NCBI RefSeq assembly: GCF_954871325.1 | Contig: NC_088775.1 | Span: 64,519,561-64,583,560 of the forward strand | From: Gordionus sp. m RMFG-2023 | Taxonomy: Eukaryota; Nematomorpha; Gordioida; Chordodea; Parachordodidae | Length of the DNA: 64,000 nt | Reading direction: 5' to 3' | Part shown: piece by piece, positions 38,063 through 50,500 of the stretch | How the letters are laid out: the number at the start of each line of letters is the position of its first letter | Numbering within the stretch: position 1 is the first letter of the stretch | The notes under the pieces: generated by a model | Databases searched by the model: none | What the model was told of the DNA's origin: nothing | What the model saw: the letters and a program-made list of their open reading frames with translations, nothing else | Made by a program: the position numbers and the translations under genes

Positions 38063-39289
38063 CTTCTGCCTGTTGATCGGCTTGATGGAATTTGTGTCAT
38101 TCAAAAATAAGAACTGTCTTATCTTAAAAATATATTTCTAAGTAGTATTTTAATTTCCAGTATTCTAAGGGTAGATTTTATAAATTCTTTTTTTTCGGTA
38201 ATATTAGTTAAAATTAAAGATTGTTTAAAGGGATAAATAATTGCTACCATTGTTATATTACGAATTTCTCAATTAGGCTCCGAGCTATAAGATAATATTT
38301 CGGTAACATGTTTCTAGTATTTTTGATTGATTAAAATGACGACCACTTATGTTTATTAAGCTATGAAATTATAACACTAAATTTTAAATTATAAAATGAC
38401 CCCAAATATATTTGTCATTACAGGGCAAGGTTTGTAACTGGGCTAGTAGGGTTAGTATAGATATGGGCATATGTCTAATGTGGAACACAGGCATCTGGAG
38501 GAATTTATTATGTTCATAACAATTAATAAGTTATTTGAAAATTTTGCCCATTTCTGGTATTTTAAATTTACAGTTTTAAATGTCATTATAATACAAAGAA
38601 TGTACCCTCATGCTATATATTTATACTGTGTATAGATAATGATATAAATAAAATCGTTGAACAGCATTCGAAATATAAAACTGTACAAACTTTATTAAAT
38701 ATAATTTTAGAAGAAGGCATCGCGTTCCATATATGCTATGAAGTGGGGAAAATATAAAACACCAGTTTTCACTCGCAGTCAACTATTAGTGAAATAGAAT
38801 ATTTGAGTTCAACTGATAAATCTCTACAAGCAAAGGACCTAGTTCTTTCAAAATTCTATATTTTATTTAAAGTTAAAAGTGGATAGATTTTATTTAAGCA
38901 AAAAAAATTTTTTATATAAATAAATGTTTCACAATTCTTAAATTTTATTTATTTTTGAAGCAATTTTCTTAAATCATAAATGTAGTTTTTCGTTACTAAA
39001 TGGAAGTATATTTGATATAATCGTCCTAGCTCGTATTTTTATTTGCTCCAAAGTGATATAAGTTTTATTAATTCAAAATTGATTAAATTGTTCATTTATA
39101 AGTTACAGCACTAATTCATGTGTTAATATCAAATTGTTGTTAACACTTAATACGATTGATTGTTTTAAAATTCAGATATTATTAGTGATATGTTTCTTGT
39201 AGATTATATCTAGTTAAATTGATTGTTAGATTTTTTAATATTAACCAATTAAGTGGTTTTATTGAAGATATAAATAATTTTAAGAAATA
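38063..39289. other. AT-rich upstream region of the secreted protein gene
   Basis: No repeat ends or coding region supported. The last 100 bp before 39290 are AT-rich and presumably hold the promoter and 5' UTR; I see no diagnostic motif. Confidence 0.35.
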
Positions 39290-39565
39290 ATGTTCCTGAA
39301 GATAAATCTCTATCAACTAGCGATAATATGGATAATCACAATATTGAATATAGAAGGAATTGCTGTCACTATTTGGGCTCCTTTAGCTTGCGGAGAGGGA
39401 ATTCAAGCAAATGATACTTGCGTGGCATGCTCAAGATCAGTTCAAAAATGTGAAACATTAACTAAAATAAAAATAGTGGAAGGTGTTCACTGTGTTCCCA
39501 TGATTTGTGGCCAGTGTAAAGGATTATACCACGATGACCAACGTGATACATTAATTTGTTCATAA
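39290..39565 (+). CDS. Small secreted cysteine-rich protein
   Basis: A 91-residue open frame. Residues 1 to about 25 form a hydrophobic signal peptide (QLAIIWIITILN core), with likely cleavage near EGIA. The mature part, about 66 residues, has eight Cys at 34, 44, 47, 54, 68, 73, 76 and 90, including two C-x2-C pairs. The spacing is 9-2-6-13-4-2-13. Eight Cys imply a disulfide-stapled extracellular domain. I do not recognise the family; it might be a single-domain growth-factor, protease-inhibitor or toxin-like fold, and nothing here decides among these. An ATTAAA at 39589-39594, 24 nt past the stop, is a candidate polyadenylation signal. The frame is intact and GC-richer than its flanks, which supports a real gene. 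Extra exons upstream cannot be excluded. Confidence 0.7.
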   Translation: MFLKINLYQLAIIWIITILNIEGIAVTIWAPLACGEGIQANDTCVACSRSVQKCETLTKIKIVEGVHCVPMICGQCKGLYHDDQRDTLICS

Positions 39566-40186
39566 AAAACCAGATCGCCTTTCTGTTAATTAAAGTTTTA
39601 AAGTATACATTATATTTTTCAAGAAAAATTATAAAAATGATAAAGCCTATTTATAATTAAGCACATTATTTTTCAAATAATATTAAATATTTTCAATTTT
39701 CTTATTAATTTTGAGTTTGTTAAAAAGATTAAAACTAAATCCTAGCCGACGAATCAACCCATTAATAATAAGACACTCATTTCGTCATTAAAATTAAAAA
39801 TATCAATGAAAACTCGCTAGATTAGGGTCTATAATCTGCCGTTGCATACAAAATATAATTTACTAATATACTAGTTTTTATTTTGCTATATTATATCATT
39901 ACAGATAATGGAATACTTTATATATAAGAAATAAGAATTATGAATGCTAATAAGCATTATGCTAAAAAGAAGGATCTGCAAGTAACAAGCAATGTTGGTA
40001 TCTATGTTTTAGGTCTCCGTTTTTAAGAATAGTAGCTAGTTTAAGTGCCAATGAGCATTTTTTCTCAGATTCAAGAGGCATCGATTTTTTTAAGAAAATC
40101 ATTCCTAGATTTCTGTATGGTATAAAATAAATTAAATTAGTGCCTTATTTATAGTGTTTGTTAAATATATGCTATAGAGTGGTGCT
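39566..40186. other. AT-rich DNA downstream of the secreted protein gene
   Basis: No further gene or repeat boundary recognised. Confidence 0.35.
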
Positions 40187-40394
40187 TAGCTTTGTTAAAA
40201 AGCCCGATTCGGGTCGATTTTTTAAAAACGTAAGATTTTAGTCAACAATATTATGTAAGCCTAGAAATTTTGTTCATATATGGTAGAAAGGTTTATCTTC
40301 CATGGTAAATCTCGAAGCTTACAAATTATTTTGGCCAATATCTTGATCGGGTCGTTTTTTTAAATCGACCCATATCGGGCTTTTTAACAAACCC
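40187..40394. mobile_element. hAT MITE with TTGTTAAAAAGCCCGAT ends
   Basis: Left TTTGTTAAAAAGCCCGATTCGGGTCGATTTTTTAAA and right end inverted to the same sequence, with about 35 bp of good pairing. An older copy is at 30135-30350. Confidence 0.7.
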
Positions 40395-40494
40395 ATTGAG
40401 GCTCCGTATGGGCAAGTTTTACCAAAAAAAAACTAAATAGAATCCACTCTGGCAGAACGGACAAAATATTTTCTGGATTCGAACTTAAAATAAA

Positions 40495-40704
40495 ATCTCG
40501 TATTGAACTCGGACCTACGAAAAAGGTCTAGAATCGAATCAGCGGAAGGATATTTGACTTGAAAAAATAGATGCAATGCTGGGCTCTTTTCTAAATTATT
40601 CTCGTATCGAACTCGGACCTATGAAAAAGGTCTAGAATAGAATCAGCGGAAGGATATTTGACTTAAAAAAATAGGTGCAATGCTGGGCTCTTATATAAAT
40701 TATA
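40495..40704. repeat. Tandem duplication, about 105-bp unit
   Basis: Two adjacent copies of a unit beginning TCTCGTATYGAACTCGGACC and containing CGGAAGGATATTTGACTT and GCAATGCTGGGCTC. They differ at only a few positions, so the duplication is fairly recent. GC-richer than the surroundings; origin unknown. Confidence 0.75.
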
Positions 40705-41249
40705 ATAATCCCTTCTCCTCCCAAAAATTAACATTATTTCAATTTATAATAATCGCAGAAAAGAAAAATATAACCAAATATATTTCCCTTGGAGATGTTT
40801 ATCTAAAATTAATATCGTAAATAAAAATTGAATCAAATTTCATTGCAGTAAATTTTAAGCACAATTATTTCATTAGGCGAATGGTTACAAGAAATGTTTT
40901 AGTTAAGGCCTGTGATAATATTATGATTTTGAGATTTTCAAGTAACGACTTGTGCCAATATAAATGTTGGTTTAGGACCAGGAGAAGAGTATTATATTAT
41001 AATTTTTTCTTACCCCCTTTTTGACACATTTTTTAATCAAGTTAACAAAAAAATTTAATAAACGGTCCTTACTCCGGAACCATCAGAATCTATAACAAAA
41101 TCTTAGCATTTTAAAAATTATATTTAGTAGCTCAATTTAATTCTGAAAAATTTTGCAATATAAATAATAATCCATAACCTTTTAAATTATCGATCAATTG
41201 ATAAATTTATTAGGAATTTGGCGCTAAACTTTAACCATAATTATATTAA

Positions 41250-41460
41250 AGATTAAGAGCCGGTTTACAGCAACCGCGACGAAACTATCACTAAGCGATA
41301 ACAGCTTATTTATAGGAGCATTTCGCCTAATAACATCGCTAAAACTACCATAAATACACCCTTTTATTTGCTTGGTTTTGTATTTATGAATAGTAATGGA
41401 AAGCGATATCGCGCAATTTTCGCGGTTACCATAAATGAGATCCAACAGTAAGTTAGCGAG
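41250..41460. repeat. Possible eroded MITE downstream of TTC19
   Basis: GC-balanced patch with GCCGGTTTACAGCAACCGCG on the left and TTTTCGCGGTTACCATAAATGAG on the right, loosely inverted (CAACCGCGA versus TAACCGCGA). The 73-codon minus-strand frame covering it shows no protein family. Confidence 0.35.
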
Positions 41461-41543
41461 AAATATTAATCAGCCCAATATCCAGGCCAGGAGAGGGTTG
41501 GATATCCTTCAGAAAAAATAATATAATTTATCATAATAATGGA

Positions 41544-44500
41544 TTACATGTAAAAAGTAACAAGGTGTTCGTCCATTTCTAAAATAAAAGCACTTAGTCG
41601 TTGTTTTTCATAAGATTTAATACATAGATTCAATCTCTCTGAGTAAATATGTCGGATCTCTTTAATTCCGCTAATGGCATATTCAAGTTCATGCATGGCA
41701 ACATCCATATTATTAATTTTTTCATAAGCGTATGCTAAATCATTATGAAGGGTATATACCAACGGATTAAAAACGTTTTTGTTATCTATATTTAAATAGT
41801 CCTGTAAAATTATAAGCATTAAAAAAAAAAATAACTGTTTTATATAATAAATTATCAATTTTGTCATTGTGATAAGAAGAAAAGTCTATATGAGATTGTA
41901 TAACACTGTTAGCGATTTCGATAGACTTCAAGAGATAATCAATAGCTTTCGTTGTATAATCAAAACTATTATAATGTTTTAAAATATATTTCGAATAATG
42001 ATGATAACACATTCCTAATAATTGAATGGCGTCATGATTTAAAATCTAAAGTATAAAATAAAACTCAAATAAGATATATATGTTATATTTAAAAAAATTA
42101 AAACTTCGTCTTGGCTACTAATGTTATTGCTTATTACAACCAGGCTTTCTTTGCTCAATATAGTTGTTAATTGCCCAATGCAAAATTTATATCCAGTTTC
42201 AGCTTTGGTGTAATCCCCTAATTAAAATTTTAAATGTAAAGAAGGTATTGTAAAAATGGAATAAAAGTTGGGAAGAATGCAGGCCGACCAAAGTCAGACC
42301 GGGATGTAAAATTTTATCTAAAAATAGGTGAATATTTAAAAAATAAATATAAATTATATCAATTAATCAGTTGAAAAATCAGCTAATGGAACATTTAATA
42401 TCAGGGATTCGCCGTAAAGGAATATCGGATGTAAAAATAAAGGTCGGTCTAAACCTTTTAAAACTCGTTCTAACAGTTTTGTATATAAGCTAATTAGAAT
42501 TATGTATATATGCAGATTTTATTTCGATTTTATCATTAAAACCAGAAATGCGCCTTTACTTTCTATATTAACCTCAACCCGTGATCGATACTCATAAATG
42601 ATAATTTATTGGCATAAATAAATTTTTTTTAATTCATAAAAAGGGAAAGGATGGTGATGTTAATTTATTTCCTATTATTTTTATAAATTTCATAAATTTA
42701 TTATAATTATGATAAATAGATTTTAAAAAAAATATAATATTGATGAATTATATATTTGCCTTTTAAAATAAATATTCTATTTTCTGGTATCGTTGGTATC
42801 GGTAGACGCCATGGTAATATTGGTTCGGTAACCTGCTAAAAAGGTGATATCGGTGCGTCTCTCTAACTTTTTTATTTTAATTATTGCAGATACATATGCC
42901 TAACTTCTAAATTATAACAACTAAACAGTTTTTTTATCAATTAAAATATAAATCATTATTTTCCTAAAAATACCATTGAGCTATATATTTACCCTAATAA
43001 TGGGTTGGCACCACCAAATAGTGATATATCAGGGTTGGCAAGTAGGTCAATTGACCGGTCAAATTCAGTCAATGACCGGTCAATTGACAGAAGGAGTATT
43101 TGGCCTGGTCAAATACGGTCAAATACTCTAAAATGTTATTGGTGAATAACTATATTTATTTAATGACTAATATGTATTTAAAGCATATTTATCAATCTAA
43201 TTTCTTTACAAATTATTTTAAAATATATTTGTGTCATCAAGGCATCGATTTAATTTTTATATAAAAATTTAAAATTTTCTTATTAAAATATTAGAATTTC
43301 AATTTGAAATATAAAAAAAAGAATTTTTCTCATTATTAATTTGATTGGATCTAAATATATAAATAAATATTGGTTTGAGAAAATTACTAATTGCCAATTT
43401 ATATTACATTATGTACAATTATCCAAGCAAGATGGGTATCATAAATAAAATGTAATGAGCAAATATAAATATGCAAGAAAGCACTGAAAGCAGCTGTTGA
43501 AGAAGTTGTATATTTGTCCGTGAGAAATTATCAATAATATATTAAATGATACTTTGGACAAGAAATTTAAAATTTTAAACTATTCATAGACATTTAGCTA
43601 TTTTATTGATCTTGGCTTACGTAAAAAACGAGAGGCTTAATTTAGAAAACACATAATACAATCATGTCCATGATTTCATAATTTACCAACCTAAAGAAAA
43701 AATATTAAAGATAAGTTTGAAAAAGAAAACAATCCAAATATATGTGCTGTCACTGCATTGCTGATTATTTATTGGATTCCCAATATAAGGGGGCATCTTA
43801 CTTTAGTTTGATGAAGCATATGACATAATACAAAAATTAGTCGTTTCATAAAAAGATGATCATCAAAATATTTTAAGTGAAATCATAAATTTCAGAAGTA
43901 AAAGAGGAGTATTTAATAGCCAAAATATGTGGAAACCAGTAACTTTCATAAAAAACAATCAGATTTCAGGCTCAAGTTGTTGGAATGGGCTTTGTTCACA
44001 TTGAATATTAAGAGAAGTGTCTAAAAAATTCGATTGAAGATCTCGACAACCAGAAAATTGGTAGGAGTATATCATAACCTAAGATTGATTAAAAAAATGT
44101 TAAAGAAAATGATAAGACTGAATATAAATTAGAACAAGGTTCTGCCATAAAGAGCGAAACATTCATTATAGAATTTAGAAAATAATTTAATTTATACATT
44201 TTTTACTATTATATATAAAATAGAATTGTCTTAAAAAACATTTATTTGAATTTGACCATATTTGACCGGTCAAATGCACAACCCTGGATATATCTAAACA
44301 CGATTGTTAATTTATAATAATCTTTAAAACAGTTCGCATGTCAAACGTGTTCATAGTCATTTTTAGAGGTCCCGATAACAAATTCTTAAAAGCAGGAAAA
44401 TAATAACCGTTTATACCGGTTTAAAGGTTCAGTTTGGATCTCTGTTTAATATTCATTTATTGCTCATATTTCAATTTCCTTTAAAACTATAAAATTATTC

Positions 44501-47500
44501 AATAACAAATTAAAAAATTAAGAGGGGCCATATAATTTTCAAAAAATAACAAGCCGGTGAAAAAAGATTTTTTTTCTCATATACTGTGTAATATTAGGTA
44601 CCTATGCCGACAGATATTTATTATATAAAATAAAAGGTTGAGGAAGCAAATCAGGACATCACAAAGTAAAACATTGTGTAATTTAAATATTCATTTTCCT
44701 AGAGTAAGTTAAAGTTCAACGATTTTAAATCTCTAACATATTGCTTAAATTTATTTAAAAAAAATATTTACATAAATCTGCAAGGTTAGATTTTAAACTT
44801 ATAATTGGCTTAATAGTTTCTATGATTTTTCTGTAATTTAACAAGAGAAGAAAAACATTATGGGGGGGGGGGGGCTGTATTCGCTTTTGGTTTATAAAAT
44901 GAATATGAGCTATTTTTAATGAGTTGTTAAATATTTGATTAAGATACCAGAAAAAAAGACTTTATAAAATCACAGTAAATCAATAGATTCTCGAACATTA
45001 ATTTAACTTAATTGGAGCATAGCATACTTATTGACTAATATTTAGTGAAATAAATATTTACTTCATCATTTTATATATACAAATGCATTCTGCTACCCGT
45101 AATAAGGATTCTTCTTCCAACTTCAGAAAAATAAGACGACTAATCTTAATGACTTATAAGAGTTTCGTTTTCAAGTCGAATGAGCCATAATCTCTAGGCT
45201 TTTTTTTCCATATTTTAAATGTGTTAAAATTAGAGTAATTGGTTATGTAAAAAAATTAAACCACAAATTATGTTGTTAAAATAGTATTTCAATATTTTTG
45301 TTAAAGGAAACAAGATTCATAAGGTATAAATAGTGTTGAATATACTAATTACTGACTGACTAATAACTTCCTATAATTTTACTGCAACCTAATAATATTC
45401 ATTCTCTGCATCCTCATAAAATTTTAAAAACTATAGAAATTTTTATAACAAATAAAAAATATTCCCGATAAAATTTTCAACATCGATTGCAGTTAACAGC
45501 GATTTAGGACCACATTATTTATAATATACTAAGGTAAAGCTAGAAAACCAAAAAAATAATAAAATTGAAAATTTTCCTTGTCCATTAAAAATTGGTTAAG
45601 GCGATAGTTTGATGGGGGTTATTTTTTTACCGAAAATGTGTTACAATCTGTGTAGAATACCTACCCTATAAATTCCAAACAATTTTATAGCTAATTTTTG
45701 AAAAAATTATAGTTTATATTTAAAATATTTGGAAAAATTAATAGAAATTAAAATTTCTTCAAAAGCTCGTTATAAAATTGTCTTAAATTTCAACAAATAC
45801 TGGTATATATTTCCGATAAAACACGTTATATAAATAATATAAAGATGAAAAAATAAAGCAATACCCATTTAATTATCGCCTAACTAAAAATTGCATATTT
45901 ATATTGTTTAATAAAAATGACTGCTGTTTTGCTTTTGGTTATAATTTAAAACTATAATTATATTTATAATTAAGAATGGAAGAGGTGGTGGGCCACAAAT
46001 TCCCTAAAATTAATTTGTGTATTTTTCTAAAATAACTCTTTTGGTCCTGATGTAAAAGAACGGAGTTTGACGTCAATATTTTTTGAAAAACTTCCAGTCC
46101 GAAAGAGACAAAGATATGTATAAAAATCAGAGACCTGCAGAGGTACCATTTGCACGGCTCAGCCTGGAATTTTTTTAAAAAATTTTTCCGGTCCGGGTTT
46201 AATATTTATAAGCCCGGAATTGTTTTCAAAAAAAAATTTCAGGCCTTGACCGGATTTTTTAAATATATATTTATTTTTAATCTTTAAAGTTAATAATAGC
46301 GATTCAAGATATTTGGTTTTATTTGAAAAATTTTTTTTAGACCCGGCCGGGTATATTTAAAAAAATTAAAATATGGCTCGGCTAGTATAACATTTGATAT
46401 ATATTTTTTAGCTCGTTTATAACTAGGATCAAAAAAAAATTTTAAGGAAAAGAAGAAAATACAGTCTCCAATGTGCCTCATCTCAAATCATTAACGTTTA
46501 CCCTTCCTATAATTATCAATGCCTGAAAACTTCTAGCTCTTAATTAGATAATTGACGAATATAATAATGATTGAAATGCCATATACATATTATAATAAGA
46601 GAAAAAGAGATTAGATCAAAAACTGTTAAAGATAATAAATAAGGACAATTCATTGTTATTTAGATTGATTGGTAAATAACTATTATATAGGGGGAAAAGT
46701 TATAAAATATAATTAAATCACAAAATTACCTTTATAAAAGTAGATATCAGCCAATTTTAGAGATATATCTACGAAAGCATTAGTATCATGCGAGTTGTTT
46801 TCCATCATAGAAATTCTTTTCAAAACTTCCTAATAAAATATAATCAGTTATTAATGGATAAATCGATTTCCATTTAAAAACTTTATTTTAATTACAGTGC
46901 TGTAAGTTAACGCCGATGAAAGGAACGTCGTTACTTTCACCGACGTTACCTTTTTTGAGTACTGGTAACACAAAAAGTTACCAGTTATTTTACACTTTAA
47001 AAAGATAAAATTGAAATTTTTGATCAAAAAATGATCGAGATAAAATAAAATCCTTTCTTAACAGTTATGGTTCCAAAAATTAATAATTTTTTAAGACAAA
47101 ATTAATCCCTGTCTATTTGAAGTCATAAATAGCATAGGTTAACAAATCCAGGGGTTAAGTGGGCACAGTGGCCCCTAAAACGAAAGAGGAGTACGAAGCA
47201 ACTGCTTCTTAAAATTTGAATGGGTACTTTTTTTTTTTAAATTTTATTTCATTTTTTGACCACACCCACCCATAACTAAAAGATTTCCTGTCTCATAAAA
47301 TTATCTTTTCAATTTCAAAATATGCCCAAAAATATTAACCAAAAAAATACAAATGATTAATAATAACATACGGTATAATATAAGAGATGATATGGACCGA
47401 CCATATTAGAAAAGGAGATAGTGGGCGAAATTTAAAGATATAAAGAAAAGCTTTTAAATAGTGTTTGCAGATTAGGAGTGTGTCCTCAAATTATATATTC

Positions 47501-50500
47501 AAAAAAATGAAAAATAAAGAAGGGGGAATGTACAAATGGGATTATAATTAAATTATATTCTAATCTATTGCCGTATAATAATATAAATATTCTCATTGAA
47601 AGAATGAAAAATATGGTTATAAAAAAAATCAAAAGAGTTGAATTTTAGAGGTGTTTCTCAAATATAGTTGATGTTTTGAAATAAGAAAAAAAACTTTGTT
47701 AGTAAGATATATTGAAAATGGTAACACGACTGTCTTGATATTAAAAAATATATAATATGCAAACTTTCCATATATTTACCCCTCGAATTCTTAGTTGGGC
47801 AAAGCTCTGAGGGTGATTCAAACATGAGTGGAAAAATCTTAGGAATACAGGCTTTGATTAGAGCTAAGATTTCAACGGTAGCTTTAATTTGGTGCTATTG
47901 TTATCGATTAAATCTAATCATTGTTCAATTATGCAAACCGATAAAAGAACTAAGAAATATTTTATGAATTTTAGACGAGATTCACTTCACGTGTGTTTCA
48001 ATGGTGTTAAAGGATATGCGGTGCTCAAAACATGTCAAAGTGATGTACTGACAAAATTGCAACGATTTTCACACATCAAGAATACTACTAGGTAATATTA
48101 TCTTATTTTAGATTAAAAATGTTTATTTTATATCTATAGAAGCTGGCTATCATCATATAAAGCTATTGTATTTTTTTTTCTACTTCATAATATCTTGAGG
48201 GCAGCTTTGACAAATTTAAAGAATTTTGAAGATTCTTCTAGAAAAATTTAATTTTATCACTTTGTGTTTTGGATAAAATATTGTTGATAATAGGTCTGTG
48301 CCGATATTAAATATCGGATCGGATCGGTACCGATAATTATTTTTTTCCGAAAATATCGGATCGGGCCGATACCTGTAAAAACCCGATCCGATTGTTTTAC
48401 TTTTCTTTTTTTTGTTATTTTATTTTATGTTATGTATATTTATTTTACATTATTATAATATTTTCTAAATAATTTTTTTAAATTTTATTTCTTTTTTAAA
48501 ATAGATTTAAGTTTTTTTTTATAAAAATAGAAAGGAACCCCCAAAGTTTTATTTATTTTAAATCTTTTTAATTAACGCCAATTTTTTTATTTATAATTTA
48601 AATAAAAGAATTTTTTAAATATGGTATCTGAATTATGGAAATATTTTACAAAAGACAAAGATAATTTTGCAAAATGCGATATCTGCGGAATCACCTGAGT
48701 CTGCCTTCAGTACGGCAGAGGATCGTAGAAGCTTATTCCCAGAAGATCTAGAGGCTCTCATACTTATTAAAAAAATCTAATATATTATAATTTTATATTT
48801 AAATATTACAATTTTATAATTCATACCAGCATATATTTTTTATTATAGTCTTAATTGTAGAAATAAAAAAATTAAATTCATAATTCGATTTTTTAAATAA
48901 AAAATATTGATTTTTTAATTACATTTGGTTCAAACGGGGGTGATTAAAAATCAGTAAAAATATCAGATCGGTTTGAAGCAATACCGGAAAATATCGGATT
49001 GGTGAAAAATATGTGGATCGGCACAGCCCTAGTTGATAATAAGCTTGGCTTGTGCAAAATTGCAAACCATTTTGAAGGTTATAGGGTTCAAATTCAATTG
49101 GCAAAAGATTGACTTTAATTTGTGAAGTATAATTTAAATTATTGTCTTTTAATATTTTTTTAATCCTAATAGATAATAACACTGAATTTTAAGATGTTTT
49201 TTCAAAGGCACAAGATTTTATGAAGGAAAATAATCTACTTTTTTATTTTAAAAGTTCTAGACTTCAAACATTAAGATCCAAAAAGGAAAGGTATATATAC
49301 TTTCATTATTAAATATAAAATTTAAATTTAGCTATAAAACCAGTTTAATGCTACACTTGATTTAATCATGATGCAGTTTAATGAAAGATTCAATGATAAA
49401 TCAATGAAATTTTTAAATCAAACATCATTTTTTACACCAAAGGGAATGGCGGAAAAGACATTCATTAAAGATATAGATGATATCTGTGAATTTTTAAAAG
49501 TAAAATGTATAAGTTATGAAATATTTATATTATGAATAAAATGAGGGATATAATTATTACACATGCATAACCTGGAGGCTAAATAATTTAAATATTTGTC
49601 ATATTTGGTGAATTGTTATTTTATTTTATTAAAGTATATATATTAGCACGGTTTCTTCTGATAATGATGATTATGAGGCTTATGATTCAGAGTCAGATTA
49701 AAATTTGTTAATTTTACCTCAAAGGGTTGTCAAATATTTAACCATTTTCAAGAGAGGGTGGGGGGTATTTGCTTCCATCACTCAGAAAGTATAGGTGACA
49801 CTGAATGTGTCACATAAGAAATCCCACAATACAAATGAAACTCATCTTTGAAGAGTTCATTAATAGGACCTCTTAAAAATTTGTGGTGTGAAATGACTAA
49901 AATGCATTTATAAATTTTAACGAATTGAGTATTATGTTAATAATATCCATTTTATTCTTCACCTCAAGCATAAATCAAATTATATTATCTCTATTAATTC
50001 ATATAAAACATTCAAGACATCAAAATATGACATTAATAGATAAAAAACTGTAATAAATGGTGACATCATGATCAAATTATTTACATATCTGCTGGAAAAA
50101 AATTTCTTTAAAGAAAAATCTCCCTAATACCAAAAGTGTAATATTTTATCCAGAGGCTATAAAAAACAAATTAAAAATTGCAAATATTTTGTCATATAAG
50201 TTTTCTTTTGACTGCTAAATTTAAAGATTGCTTAGTTTTATAATCAAATAAAACACAGAAATATTTTCTCAACTTTATTTATAAATTAAAATGAGATTTT
50301 AAACTAATGTTCCTATTCCAAACTAATCTTATAAATCAATTGCTCAATGACTAGCAACTTGACAATTGATTATCATTTATCAAACATTATCCAGCCAACA
50401 AATGTTTTATATTATTTTCACCTTTATTAAGATAAAATATTATACATGAAATTGAAAACAAATCATATTAATCACACTTAAATAAGGTAATTTAATTATA

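Larger units (their letters stand above)
42218..46729 (-). other. TTC19 intron 3
   Basis: GTAATT donor at 46729 and TTAATTAG acceptor before 42217; a phase-1 intron completing the Gly codon of the KGDYTKAE junction. It holds the hAT at 43030-44286, a GGCCC-family MITE at 46128-46390, a 13-G run at 44862-44874 and otherwise AT-rich DNA. Confidence 0.75.

Noticed and set aside
41224-41445. 73-codon minus-strand frame just past TTC19
   Set aside because: Not joined to TTC19 by a splice site, and the patch looks like an eroded MITE.
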